From a virus, in the IMG/VR virus record IMGVR_UViG_3300044631_001772, positions 1 to 64,000 of that record: a stretch of DNA of 64,000 nt; one strand, given 5' to 3'. Positions 53,476 to 60,232 of the stretch are shown here, piece by piece. Both the position numbers and the translations under genes were made by a program. Under the pieces are notes generated by a model that ran no database searches, was not told where the DNA came from, and was given only the letters and a program-made list of their open reading frames with translations. How positions within the stretch are numbered: the stretch's first letter is position 1; the number at the start of each line of letters is the position of its first letter.

Positions 53476-55168
53476 ATGGAAAAATTTTCTTTCTACTGGA
53501 AATCAGTGGACAGAAGTTGATTTTGAAAAACACCATACAAATTTAATTATTGGAACGAATGGTGCAGGTAAGTCCACAATCTTGGATGCACTTACTTTTG
53601 TTCTTTTCAACAAACCATTTAGGCGGATTAATAAACCGCAACTGGTTAATACTACCAACGAAAAAGATTGTCTTGTAGAGATTGAGTTCTCTGTGAATAG
53701 TCGAGATTATCTTGTTCGTCGTGGGATTAAACCAAATATTTTTGATATTGAGGTTAATGGTAATCTTCTTCATAAAGAAGCGGATGATAGGGCAAATCAA
53801 AGAATATTAGAAGAAAATATTCTTAAAGTAAATTATAAGTCTTTTACTCAAATTGTAATTTTGGGTAGTAGTACTTTTGTCCCGTTCATGCAATTGACTA
53901 CTTCTAATCGTCGAGAGGTCATTGAAGATCTTTTGGATATTCGTATTTTTTCTGCGATGAACAATCTCATTAAGGATAAAATTCGTGAGAAAAAAGACCA
54001 GATTAAATCTCTTGAACTTAAGAAAGAAACTCTTAAGGATAAGATGAAGATGCAACAGAGTTTCATTGAGGAACTTGAAAATCGTGGTAATGCCAATATC
54101 AATGCCAATAAAGAAAAGATTGTCAATTTAGATGCAGAAGTTGGCATTTATATGACCGAAAGTGCCAAAACCGAAGAGCAGATTTTTACCTATACTAAAG
54201 AGCAGGAAGAACTCATTGGTGCCGATGATAAGTTAGTAAAACTAAACAATCTTAAGGGCAAAATATCACAGAAAGTATCTGCTATTACCAAAGAACATAA
54301 GTTTTTCACAGAAAATACGGTCTGCCCCACTTGCACTCAAACAATTGAAGAAGAGTTTAGGTTAAATAGAATTGTACACGCTCAAAATAAAGCAAAGGAA
54401 CTCCAGAAAGGTTTTCAAGAACTTGAGGAGACTATAAAGTTAGAACAAGAACGAGAGCGTCAATTCGCAGTTCTATCCAAGGAGATTACGAAACTCAACC
54501 ATGAGATTTCTCAAAACAATACTCGCATTTCACTCAACCAGAGACAAATCCGAGACCTTGAATCTGAAATTCAAACTATTACCCAAAACCTTGCAAACAG
54601 AAATACTGAGCATGAGAAGTTAGAAGAATTTCAAACCAATCTCCAAAAAACATTCGAAGACCTTTCAAAGAAAAAAGAAGAAATCGTTTATTACGATTTT
54701 GCCTATTCCTTACTCAAGGACGATGGCGTTAAAACGAAGATAATCAAGAAGTATCTTCCGTTTATAAATCAGCAGGTGAATCGTTATCTTCAGATGATGG
54801 ATTTTTATATTAATTTTGAATTGGATTCTGAATTTAATGAGAGTGTTAAGTCACCTATTCATGAAGATTTCTCATACTCTTCATTTTCTGAAGGTGAAAA
54901 GGCAAGAATTGATTTGAGTTTGCTGTTTGCTTGGCGTGAAGTTGCAAGAGTCAAAAACTCCGTAAATTGCAATATTCTTTTATTTGACGAAGTTTTTGAC
55001 TCTTCTCTTGATGGTTTTGGTGCGGATGAATTTTTAAAAATTATTAGATATGTGGTTAAAGATACTAATGTTTTTGTAATTTCTCATAAAACAGACCTTC
55101 AAGATAAGTTTGATACGACTCTAAAATTTGAAAAGAAAAAAGGATTTTCTTATAAAACTGAATTATAA
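53453..55168 (+). CDS. 46: recombination endonuclease subunit gp46 (Rad50/SbcC-like)
   Basis: 571 residues (T4: 560). SMC-like ATPase partner of gp47. N-terminal KWKNFLSTGNQWTEVDFEKH, Walker A GTNGAGKST (34-42), a long coiled coil with a zinc hook CPTC (291-294), the ABC signature FSEGEKARIDLSLLFAW, and Walker B NILLFDEVFDSSLD. All catalytic parts are intact. The start overlaps the preceding small gene. A gap with no late promoter follows. Confidence 0.95.
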   Translation: MLVFHKIKWKNFLSTGNQWTEVDFEKHHTNLIIGTNGAGKSTILDALTFVLFNKPFRRINKPQLVNTTNEKDCLVEIEFSVNSRDYLVRRGIKPNIFDIEVNGNLLHKEADDRANQRILEENILKVNYKSFTQIVILGSSTFVPFMQLTTSNRREVIEDLLDIRIFSAMNNLIKDKIREKKDQIKSLELKKETLKDKMKMQQSFIEELENRGNANINANKEKIVNLDAEVGIYMTESAKTEEQIFTYTKEQEELIGADDKLVKLNNLKGKISQKVSAITKEHKFFTENTVCPTCTQTIEEEFRLNRIVHAQNKAKELQKGFQELEETIKLEQERERQFAVLSKEITKLNHEISQNNTRISLNQRQIRDLESEIQTITQNLANRNTEHEKLEEFQTNLQKTFEDLSKKKEEIVYYDFAYSLLKDDGVKTKIIKKYLPFINQQVNRYLQMMDFYINFELDSEFNESVKSPIHEDFSYSSFSEGEKARIDLSLLFAWREVARVKNSVNCNILLFDEVFDSSLDGFGADEFLKIIRYVVKDTNVFVISHKTDLQDKFDTTLKFEKKKGFSYKTEL

Positions 55169-55190
55169 GACACTTTCTCAACTGGACTCC

Positions 55191-55219
55191 TTGACTTCCG
55201 TAAATACAGATAGTAATCT
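55191..55219 (+). promoter_or_regulatory. possible early promoter TTGACT-N17-TAATCT
   Basis: A good -35 (TTGACT) and exact 17-bp spacing, but a poor -10. Would start about 15 bases before the ATG at 55241. Confidence 0.35.
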
Positions 55220-55240
55220 GTCCTCACAAGCACAAGACTA

Positions 55241-55375
55241 ATGCAAGTCCCCAACCGCTACCATCATTCTAAAAAGGAGCAGAAGCGGAAACTGAAACCG
55301 CAAGCACTTCGACAAGCAAAGGCACGACGCCAAGCACTCAAGAAAAAGCACTCCGAAAGGGGTGTTTTTTTATAA
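55241..55375 (+). CDS. 44-residue very basic peptide
   Basis: MQVPNRYHHSKKEQKRKLKP followed by QALRQAKARRQALKKKHSER and a GVFL end. About half the residues are Lys, Arg or His and it should form one amphipathic helix; it may bind nucleic acid or host RNA polymerase (inference from charge). Its last codons are also the 3' arm and T-run of a terminator, and its stop lies inside a TATAAATA box. The weak RBS lowers confidence; it may instead be a leader region. Confidence 0.5.
   Translation: MQVPNRYHHSKKEQKRKLKPQALRQAKARRQALKKKHSERGVFL
55349..55371 (+). terminator. intrinsic terminator fused to a late promoter
   Basis: CACTCC (55349-55354), GAAA loop, GGGGTG (55359-55364; one G-T pair), then seven T. 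The last T is the first base of TATAAATA. Confidence 0.85.
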
Positions 55376-55378
55376 ATA
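55371..55378 (+). promoter_or_regulatory. late promoter TATAAATA, cassette copy A
   Basis: Exact consensus sharing a base with the terminator T-run and starting 27 bases before the ATG at 55398. The leader to the ATG is nearly the same as at 56293-56319. Confidence 0.8.
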
Positions 55379-55397
55379 ACTCAAAAGTACTTGAAAG

Positions 55398-56291
55398 ATG
55401 AAAGTGAAAGAATATCTAGAATTAGTTGAGGCATATCAAAAAGTTTATGAACAACAAATTGGAGTTCCTTTAAAAGAACCAACTGATCGTGCTGCAAAGG
55501 ATCAACTTGAAAAAATGATACCCAAAGGAGAAAAGGTTCACACATTCAAGGGTGGGCTGCAAAAAGCACATTATGAACTAGAAGGTGAAGTTCTTGATGA
55601 AGATCTTTATGATGAAGTTTTAGATTATCTTATTAATGAGGGATGTACTTTAGAAGAATCAAACTATATTATGTCTTACGTTGTGGAACAAGGAATGAAT
55701 CCACAGGAAGTAATTGGTAGAGGAATTGCAAATATTCTTGGATTTGATAAACCACATCCAACTCAGGTTTTTGCCCAAGGATTGAGAAAAATGCTCTATC
55801 CAAATAAACCAAAAGAAGTTAAAGCTCCTAAAGCACCTGCTCCTAAAATAACAAAAACTGCTTCTCCAGCAGCAAAACCACCAGCACCAACAAAACCAAA
55901 TCCATATAGACCTGGTGCTACAGTTAGAGCAACTGGACCAAATATGGATAAGTTTCCAGAACTTCAACGATTTGCTGGACAGGCAAGAAAAGTTGCTGAA
56001 CCAGTTGCTAAAACTGCTGGTGCCGTTTCTGCGCTAAGAAATATTGCCAGTTCTGGTCGTGTTGGTGCTGCTGCTCCTGCTGCTGCTGTAATGGCACCCA
56101 AACCAGTTGGTGATGCCACATTAACTGGTGCTCTTAAGAGAGGAGATTATAAACCAAAACAAGGACCAAAAAATCCAGATCAAGGTTTGACTAGAGCACA
56201 GTCTTTTGATAAGGCATATAAAACAGCAAAACAGAAGAGTGGAATGGGTTCTACTTTTACTTGGAACAACAAATCTTATAAGGTTGCTTAA
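55398..56291 (+). CDS. candidate capsid-targeted internal protein A
   Basis: 297 residues. MKVKEYLELVE-AYQKVYEQ has an L-V-E site at residue 11, a gp21-type cut. The body has a helical region (YDEVLDYLINEGCTLEESNY, IMSYVVEQGMNPQEVIGRGI), then a Pro/Ala/Lys-rich linker (about 132-175) and an Ala-rich basic part, ending TFTWNNKSYKVA, a tail seen in other cyanophage proteins. Basic and flexible, in keeping with a packaged DNA-associated protein. Late promoter with a 14-base leader. Paralogous N-terminus and leader with 56320. Confidence 0.6.
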   Translation: MKVKEYLELVEAYQKVYEQQIGVPLKEPTDRAAKDQLEKMIPKGEKVHTFKGGLQKAHYELEGEVLDEDLYDEVLDYLINEGCTLEESNYIMSYVVEQGMNPQEVIGRGIANILGFDKPHPTQVFAQGLRKMLYPNKPKEVKAPKAPAPKITKTASPAAKPPAPTKPNPYRPGATVRATGPNMDKFPELQRFAGQARKVAEPVAKTAGAVSALRNIASSGRVGAAAPAAAVMAPKPVGDATLTGALKRGDYKPKQGPKNPDQGLTRAQSFDKAYKTAKQKSGMGSTFTWNNKSYKVA

Positions 56292-56292
56292 T

Positions 56293-56300
56293 TATAAATA
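56293..56300 (+). promoter_or_regulatory. late promoter TATAAATA, cassette copy B
   Basis: Exact consensus directly after the stop of protein A, 27 bases before the ATG at 56320, with the same leader except three bases. Confidence 0.8.
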
Positions 56301-56319
56301 ACTAAAAAGTAGTTGTAAG

Positions 56320-56889
56320 ATGAACTCAAAAGAACTTCGTGCCCTTCAAGAAGCCTATCAGCAAGTTTATTCTTCTCAAGAGGAAGTAGAGCAACTTGAT
56401 GAAGGTAGAACAACGAGTCTCAGTGCTCTTTCACGTGAATCTCAAAAGCGTAAAGAAGATAAGGAAAGAGGAAGACCAGAAACTAAGTCTGAAACTCACG
56501 GCAGATTAATGTTGGGTAAATTCCGTCCAGGAGCTTCTAAAGAGGAGAGAGCAGAAGGTGGTCGTGAGAGACTTAGAGATAGGGGAAAAGTTCCTAAAAA
56601 AGGCGGTAAAGATATGTTTGAGCATATCTTGGAGCACCTAGTTGCCGAAGGTTATGCTGACACCAACAATGCAGCACTTGCTATTATGGCAAACATGAGT
56701 GAAGAGTGGAGGCAGAGTATTATTGAGCAAACCGCAAGAATTGATTATGTTCAGGATAAATTTAATCGTCAAAATGCTGAAAAATCTGGATCAGGTCTTA
56801 CTTATATTCCAGGAAAACAAAATGCTGGACAAGCATTACAAAAGGCCAAAGAGTCTGCAAGACAAATGGGAAAACTTGAAGGTGCGTGA
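56320..56889 (+). CDS. candidate capsid-targeted internal protein B
   Basis: 189 residues. MNSKELRALQE-AYQQVYSSQ: L-Q-E at residues 9-11 gives a gp21-type site at the same place as in protein A, with the same AYQxVY after it. The next part is charged and Arg/Lys/Glu-rich (38-95). A helical domain FEHILEHLVAEGYADTNNAA, LAIMANMSEEWRQSIIEQTA is a motif found in several cyanophage proteins of unknown function. The end is KQNAGQALQKAKESARQMGK. Probably injected with the DNA; not proven. Confidence 0.6.
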   Translation: MNSKELRALQEAYQQVYSSQEEVEQLDEGRTTSLSALSRESQKRKEDKERGRPETKSETHGRLMLGKFRPGASKEERAEGGRERLRDRGKVPKKGGKDMFEHILEHLVAEGYADTNNAALAIMANMSEEWRQSIIEQTARIDYVQDKFNRQNAEKSGSGLTYIPGKQNAGQALQKAKESARQMGKLEGA

Positions 56890-56913
56890 GTCCACTTTTT
56901 AAACTGGTACATA

Positions 56914-56939
56914 AGAGGGTTTCACCACCCTCTTTTTTT
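56914..56939 (+). terminator. intrinsic terminator after protein B
   Basis: AGAGGGT (56914-56920), loop TTCACC, ACCCTCT (56927-56933), then a run of seven T to 56939. Confidence 0.9.
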
Positions 56940-56943
56940 GTAT

Positions 56944-56951
56944 GATAAATA
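56944..56951 (+). promoter_or_regulatory. late-promoter-like GATAAATA
   Basis: Four bases after the T-run of the preceding terminator. Transcripts from here would include the whole inverted-repeat structure before the endonuclease gene. Confidence 0.4.
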
Positions 56952-56988
56952 GTTGAACCTAATACGACGGCAATCTGTTAGGATGGTT

Positions 56989-57010
56989 AAGGCACTTTCG
57001 GGTGCCTTTT
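56989..57010 (+). terminator. hairpin with short T-run inside the inverted repeat
   Basis: AAGGCAC (56989-56995), loop TTTCGG, GTGCCTT (57002-57008), followed by TT then CC; a moderate terminator. Confidence 0.65.
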
Positions 57011-57014
57011 CCTG

Positions 57015-57022
57015 TATAAATA
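57015..57022 (+). promoter_or_regulatory. late promoter TATAAATA of the GIY-YIG gene
   Basis: Exact consensus. By the T4 rule (+1 six bases on) RNA would begin at about 57028, inside the 3' arm of the inverted repeat, and lack the 5' arm. Leader about 19 bases. Confidence 0.75.
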
Positions 57023-57046
57023 CTTATGCCGTTGTATTAGAGTAGG

Positions 57047-57766
57047 ATGAAAAATCCAAAAAGATTTTATACTTACGCTTATTTGCGTAAAGATGGAACT
57101 CCTTATTATATTGGTAAGGGCCAAAGAGATAGGGCATATAGTAAAAATCACATCAATATTTTTGTTCCACCAAAAGAACGGATTTTGTTTTTAAAGAAAA
57201 ATCTTTTAGAAGAAGAGGCATTTAATCACGAAAAGTATATGATTGCTGTTTTTGGTAGAAAAGATTTGGGGACAGGTATTCTGCATAATAGGACAGAAGG
57301 TGGTGATGGAACATCAAATATAAGTGATATTACAAAGGAAAAAATGAGACAAAAAAAACTTGGTAAGTCCCTATCTCAAAAACATAGAGAAAAATTGAGT
57401 AAAGTTAGAAAGGGAAATAAAAGATGGAATAATGGTATAAAAGAAAAACTTTGTAAAGAATGTCCTGGTGATGGTTGGGTTCTTGGAAGAATTATATCAA
57501 ACAAAGTAGGTGTTGAATATGGTAAATGGAATATTGGTAGAAAAGCAACACCAGAAACTTTAAAAAAACTTTCTAATAGAAGTATAAAATATGAATATAC
57601 AATTCAAAGTCCTGATGAAAATATTTTCATTACTAATAATATGAAAAAATTTTGTGAAGAACATAATTTAACTGCTCGTTTAATGACTTCTGTTGCTCGT
57701 GGTAAGTATACAAACCATAAGGGTTGGAAGGTTGTGACAGTTGAGGAACTGGATAAAAAGGTGTGA
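57047..57766 (+). CDS. GIY-YIG homing endonuclease
   Basis: 239 residues. The N-terminal nuclease has YTYAY (8-12) and YYIGKG (20-25), catalytic Arg at about 27-29 and Glu62. A basic linker with KKLGKSLSQKHREKLSKVRK (NUMOD3-like) follows, then a C-terminal helix-turn-helix, MKKFCEEHNLTARLMTSVAR. This is the modular layout of T4 Seg-type and intron-encoded enzymes. Free-standing between protein B and the VWA gene, not within an intron. It has its own late promoter and a putative translational lock (56959-57040). The start at 57047 has a weak GAG/AGG SD. Confidence 0.9.
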   Translation: MKNPKRFYTYAYLRKDGTPYYIGKGQRDRAYSKNHINIFVPPKERILFLKKNLLEEEAFNHEKYMIAVFGRKDLGTGILHNRTEGGDGTSNISDITKEKMRQKKLGKSLSQKHREKLSKVRKGNKRWNNGIKEKLCKECPGDGWVLGRIISNKVGVEYGKWNIGRKATPETLKKLSNRSIKYEYTIQSPDENIFITNNMKKFCEEHNLTARLMTSVARGKYTNHKGWKVVTVEELDKKV

Positions 57767-57784
57767 AGCGTTTTAAAGTTACCG

Positions 57785-57790
57785 TATAAT
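57785..57790 (+). promoter_or_regulatory. -10 box TATAAT before the VWA gene
   Basis: TATAATACTCACA, 29 bases before the ATG at 57814. It shares the hexamer and ACTC start with the array leaders at 215 and 1245. No clear -35 and no SD. Confidence 0.6.
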
Positions 57791-57813
57791 ACTCACATAT
57801 CGCACACAACCAA

Positions 57814-59961
57814 ATGTCCGTTAAGTTTGAAGTCAAAGGGTCCCTTGCTCGTTTATTGGCGACGGAGGACCTTGTGGTGGAACATAAAAAGGTAGAAACT
57901 GCTTGTTTTAATGTCCATACAAGGGTATTGACCTTACCTATGTGGGAAAAAGCGAGTGATAATATTTACACCATGCTTGTCCTGCACGAAATTAGCCATG
58001 CCCTTTGGACCCCAAATTATGATTGGACTAAAGAATGTAAAGTCCCAGCGACTTTTGTAAATATTTGTGAGGATGTGCGTGTAGAAAAACTTTGTAAAAG
58101 AAAATATCCAGGTTCTCCTAAAAGTTTTTATAGTGGTTACAAGGAACTTGCCGATGATGACTTCTTTCAAATCAAAGATGATAATGTAGAAACTTATAAC
58201 CTTGCTGACCGTGCAAACCTGTGGTTCAAGATTGGCAATTATGTTGATGTGCCGATTGAGCGTGGTGAAGAGACTGAGATTATCAAACTGATTGCTAATA
58301 CTGAGACCTTTGCTGATGTGTTAATTGCTGCAGAAGCATTGTATAAGTATTGTAAGCAAAAGCAACAGGAAGAAACCAAGACTTCTCTGGATAGTCTTGA
58401 GTTGCAACAAAGTGGTGCCGATAATCAACCTGCTTCTGATTTTAGTGATCAGGAGCAAGGTGAGAGCGATCAACCTGAAACTGAGGGTTCTGATCGTGCT
58501 TCCTCTTCTGAAGAAAATTCTCAGCAACAGCAACCTACGAATGAAGGTGGTGAGAAGAATGAGGAACCTGAAGTCAAAACGATGGAGTCTCTTGAAGAGG
58601 CACTGAAAGAACTCGTCGGTACTAACCCTTATGAGAATGTTTATCTTGAACTGCCTCAACTTGATTTGACTAAAGTTATTGTTCCCAATCAAGAGATTCA
58701 TTCCAAGTGTAAAGAATCTTGGGATGACTTTCTTACAAGAAATGATTATAAGTATGAGAATATCTTTGGTGAAGTTGATAAGCAGTATTTTGAATTCAAG
58801 CGTTCTGCTCAAAAGGAAGTCAACTATCTGGTGAAAGAGTTTGAGTGTCGCAAGGCAGCAGATTCCTATGCACGTGCATCAACTGCCCGTACTGGCGTTC
58901 TGGACTGCTCCAAACTGCACACTTACAAGTATAATGAAGATATCTTCAGGAAGGTTACAACTCTTGCTGATGGTAAGAATCATGGTCTGGTGTTCGTTCT
59001 AGACTGGTCTGGTTCTATGTCCAATGTGATGCTGGATACTGCCAAACAACTCTTCAATCTTATTTGGTTTTGTAAAAAAGTTGCGATTCCGTTTGAGGTC
59101 TATGCCTTCACCACTGATTATCCTCTTGTAAAGTATGATGTAGATGGTAAGGCAAACATTCGTGAACTTGCCTACAAGAAGAAAGATGGTCTTGTTCAGG
59201 TGGGTGAATGGTTCTCTATGATGAATCTTCTCACCAGCAAAGTGAATTCAAACACTCTGGAGGAGCAGATGAAAAATATCTTTCGTCTTGCTAAGTCATT
59301 CTCTTATAATTCTCACTGCTACTATTCTACTCCTCTTGGAATGGGACTTTCAGGCACTCCCCTGAATGAGGCACTGATTTCTCTTCACCAGATTCTGCCT
59401 AAGTTCCAGAAGGAGAACAAACTGCAGAAAGTTCAGTGTGTGGTTTTGACTGATGGTGAGGGTTGCCTTGTGAAATATCATCGTGAGGTTCAACGCCGCT
59501 GGGAGGATAACCCCTTTATGGGCACTGCTCATATTGGATCTAATGCCTTTCTTCGCGATCGTAAGACTGGAATGACCTATTCTTGTGACTATGAGCATCA
59601 GGATTTCACTGAGGTTCTTCTTCACAATTTGCGGGACAAGTTTATTGATATTAACTTTATTGGTATTCGTGTTCTTGAATCTCGTGATGCTGGCGCTTTT
59701 ATTCGTCGCTACTGTGGATATTATGGTTCTGAGTATGATAAGGTAACGAACGCTTGGAAAAAAGAGAAAGCATTTATTCTTAAGAATTCTGGTTATCATT
59801 CCTACTTCGGTCTGTCTGCAAACACTCTTTCTCAGGAATCTGAGTTTGCTGTTGCTGAGGATGCAACAAAGGCACAAATTAAATCCGCATTTGTGAAAAG
59901 TCTTAAAACTAAAAAAATGAATAAGAAAATTTTGGGTGAGTTTGTGGAACTTGTTGCTTGA
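57814..59961 (+). CDS. VWA-domain protein with HExxH motif (CobT-like)
   Basis: 715 residues. The N-terminal region holds MLVLHEISHALWT, an HExxH zinc-peptidase-like motif at 58-62. A Gln/Glu/Ser-rich acidic linker lies at about 186-265. A von Willebrand A domain starts at VFVLDWSGSMS with the MIDAS DxSxS at 397-401, the later Thr in STPLGMGLSGTPL and Asp in VVLTDGEG. Such proteins pair with a MoxR/CobS ATPase to remodel or insert metal in a target. The CobS-like partner follows at 60233. Often labelled cobalamin protein CobT in cyanophages; real target unknown. Codons are more host-like than in the structural block. Confidence 0.85.
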   Translation: MSVKFEVKGSLARLLATEDLVVEHKKVETACFNVHTRVLTLPMWEKASDNIYTMLVLHEISHALWTPNYDWTKECKVPATFVNICEDVRVEKLCKRKYPGSPKSFYSGYKELADDDFFQIKDDNVETYNLADRANLWFKIGNYVDVPIERGEETEIIKLIANTETFADVLIAAEALYKYCKQKQQEETKTSLDSLELQQSGADNQPASDFSDQEQGESDQPETEGSDRASSSEENSQQQQPTNEGGEKNEEPEVKTMESLEEALKELVGTNPYENVYLELPQLDLTKVIVPNQEIHSKCKESWDDFLTRNDYKYENIFGEVDKQYFEFKRSAQKEVNYLVKEFECRKAADSYARASTARTGVLDCSKLHTYKYNEDIFRKVTTLADGKNHGLVFVLDWSGSMSNVMLDTAKQLFNLIWFCKKVAIPFEVYAFTTDYPLVKYDVDGKANIRELAYKKKDGLVQVGEWFSMMNLLTSKVNSNTLEEQMKNIFRLAKSFSYNSHCYYSTPLGMGLSGTPLNEALISLHQILPKFQKENKLQKVQCVVLTDGEGCLVKYHREVQRRWEDNPFMGTAHIGSNAFLRDRKTGMTYSCDYEHQDFTEVLLHNLRDKFIDINFIGIRVLESRDAGAFIRRYCGYYGSEYDKVTNAWKKEKAFILKNSGYHSYFGLSANTLSQESEFAVAEDATKAQIKSAFVKSLKTKKMNKKILGEFVELVA

Positions 59962-59967
59962 TAAATA
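59960..59967 (+). promoter_or_regulatory. late-promoter-like GATAAATA
   Basis: Overlaps the stop of the VWA gene and lies 32 bases before the ATG at 59992. Confidence 0.5.
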
Positions 59968-59991
59968 CTTTCAAGAATTATACTAGGTCTA

Positions 59992-60126
59992 ATGAGTAGA
60001 TTTACAGATTTACTTCAGGAAACACCCCCAGAAGTAACACCAGAACCAGAAGTAAAATCAGAATCGGTCAAGGTTGAAGAAGTTGTTGTTGAAAAACCGA
60101 CAAAAGCAACTAAAAAGAAAAGTTAA
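59992..60126 (+). CDS. 44-residue Pro/Glu/Lys peptide, possible capsid-targeting start
   Basis: MSRFTDLLQE-TPPEVTPEPE then KSESVKVEEVVVEKPTKATK and a KKKS end. The first ten residues again end in L-Q-E, like the gp21 sites at 35607 and 48103. The rest is low-complexity and without a fold. It stands between the VWA and CobS-like genes but has its own late-type promoter and is followed by a terminator, so it is an insertion in that pair rather than part of it. Confidence 0.5.
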   Translation: MSRFTDLLQETPPEVTPEPEVKSESVKVEEVVVEKPTKATKKKS

Positions 60127-60163
60127 CAATGAACCTTACCTGAACCACTTTTCAAACTGTCAC

Positions 60164-60189
60164 AAGGGGCACTTGGTTGCCCCTTTTTT
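60164..60189 (+). terminator. intrinsic terminator before the CobS-like gene
   Basis: AAGGGGCA (60164-60171), loop CTTGGT, TGCCCCTT (60178-60185), T-run to 60189. Confidence 0.92.
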
Positions 60190-60194
60190 GTGTG

Positions 60195-60200
60195 TATAAT
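60195..60200 (+). promoter_or_regulatory. -10 box TATAAT before the CobS-like gene
   Basis: TATAAT six bases after the terminator T-run, 38 bases before the ATG at 60233. The terminator loop contains TTGGTT (60173-60178), 16 bases upstream, a possible weak -35. No SD in the leader. Confidence 0.6.
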
Positions 60201-60232
60201 AAGTCTGTTGAAACAAACCACCTAACTACATT

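Larger units (their letters stand above)
56959..57040 (+). repeat. 14-bp inverted repeat around a terminator and late promoter
   Basis: CTAATACGACGGCA (56959-56972) pairs with TGCCGTTGTATTAG (57027-57040) with one G-U pair. Between the arms lie a hairpin terminator (56989-57010) and TATAAATA (57015-57022). The 3' arm ends seven bases before the endonuclease ATG. Confidence 0.8.

Noticed and set aside
56960-56968. TAATACGAC resembles the start of a T7-type promoter
   Set aside because: Only the first nine bases match; the rest (GGCAATCTG) does not fit the consensus, no T7-like polymerase gene is seen, and the bases are explained by the inverted repeat.
58321-58812. Long minus-strand open frame opposite the VWA gene
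   Set aside because: Composition is a mirror of the plus-strand gene, which has clear domains; no RBS, and all other genes are on the plus strand.
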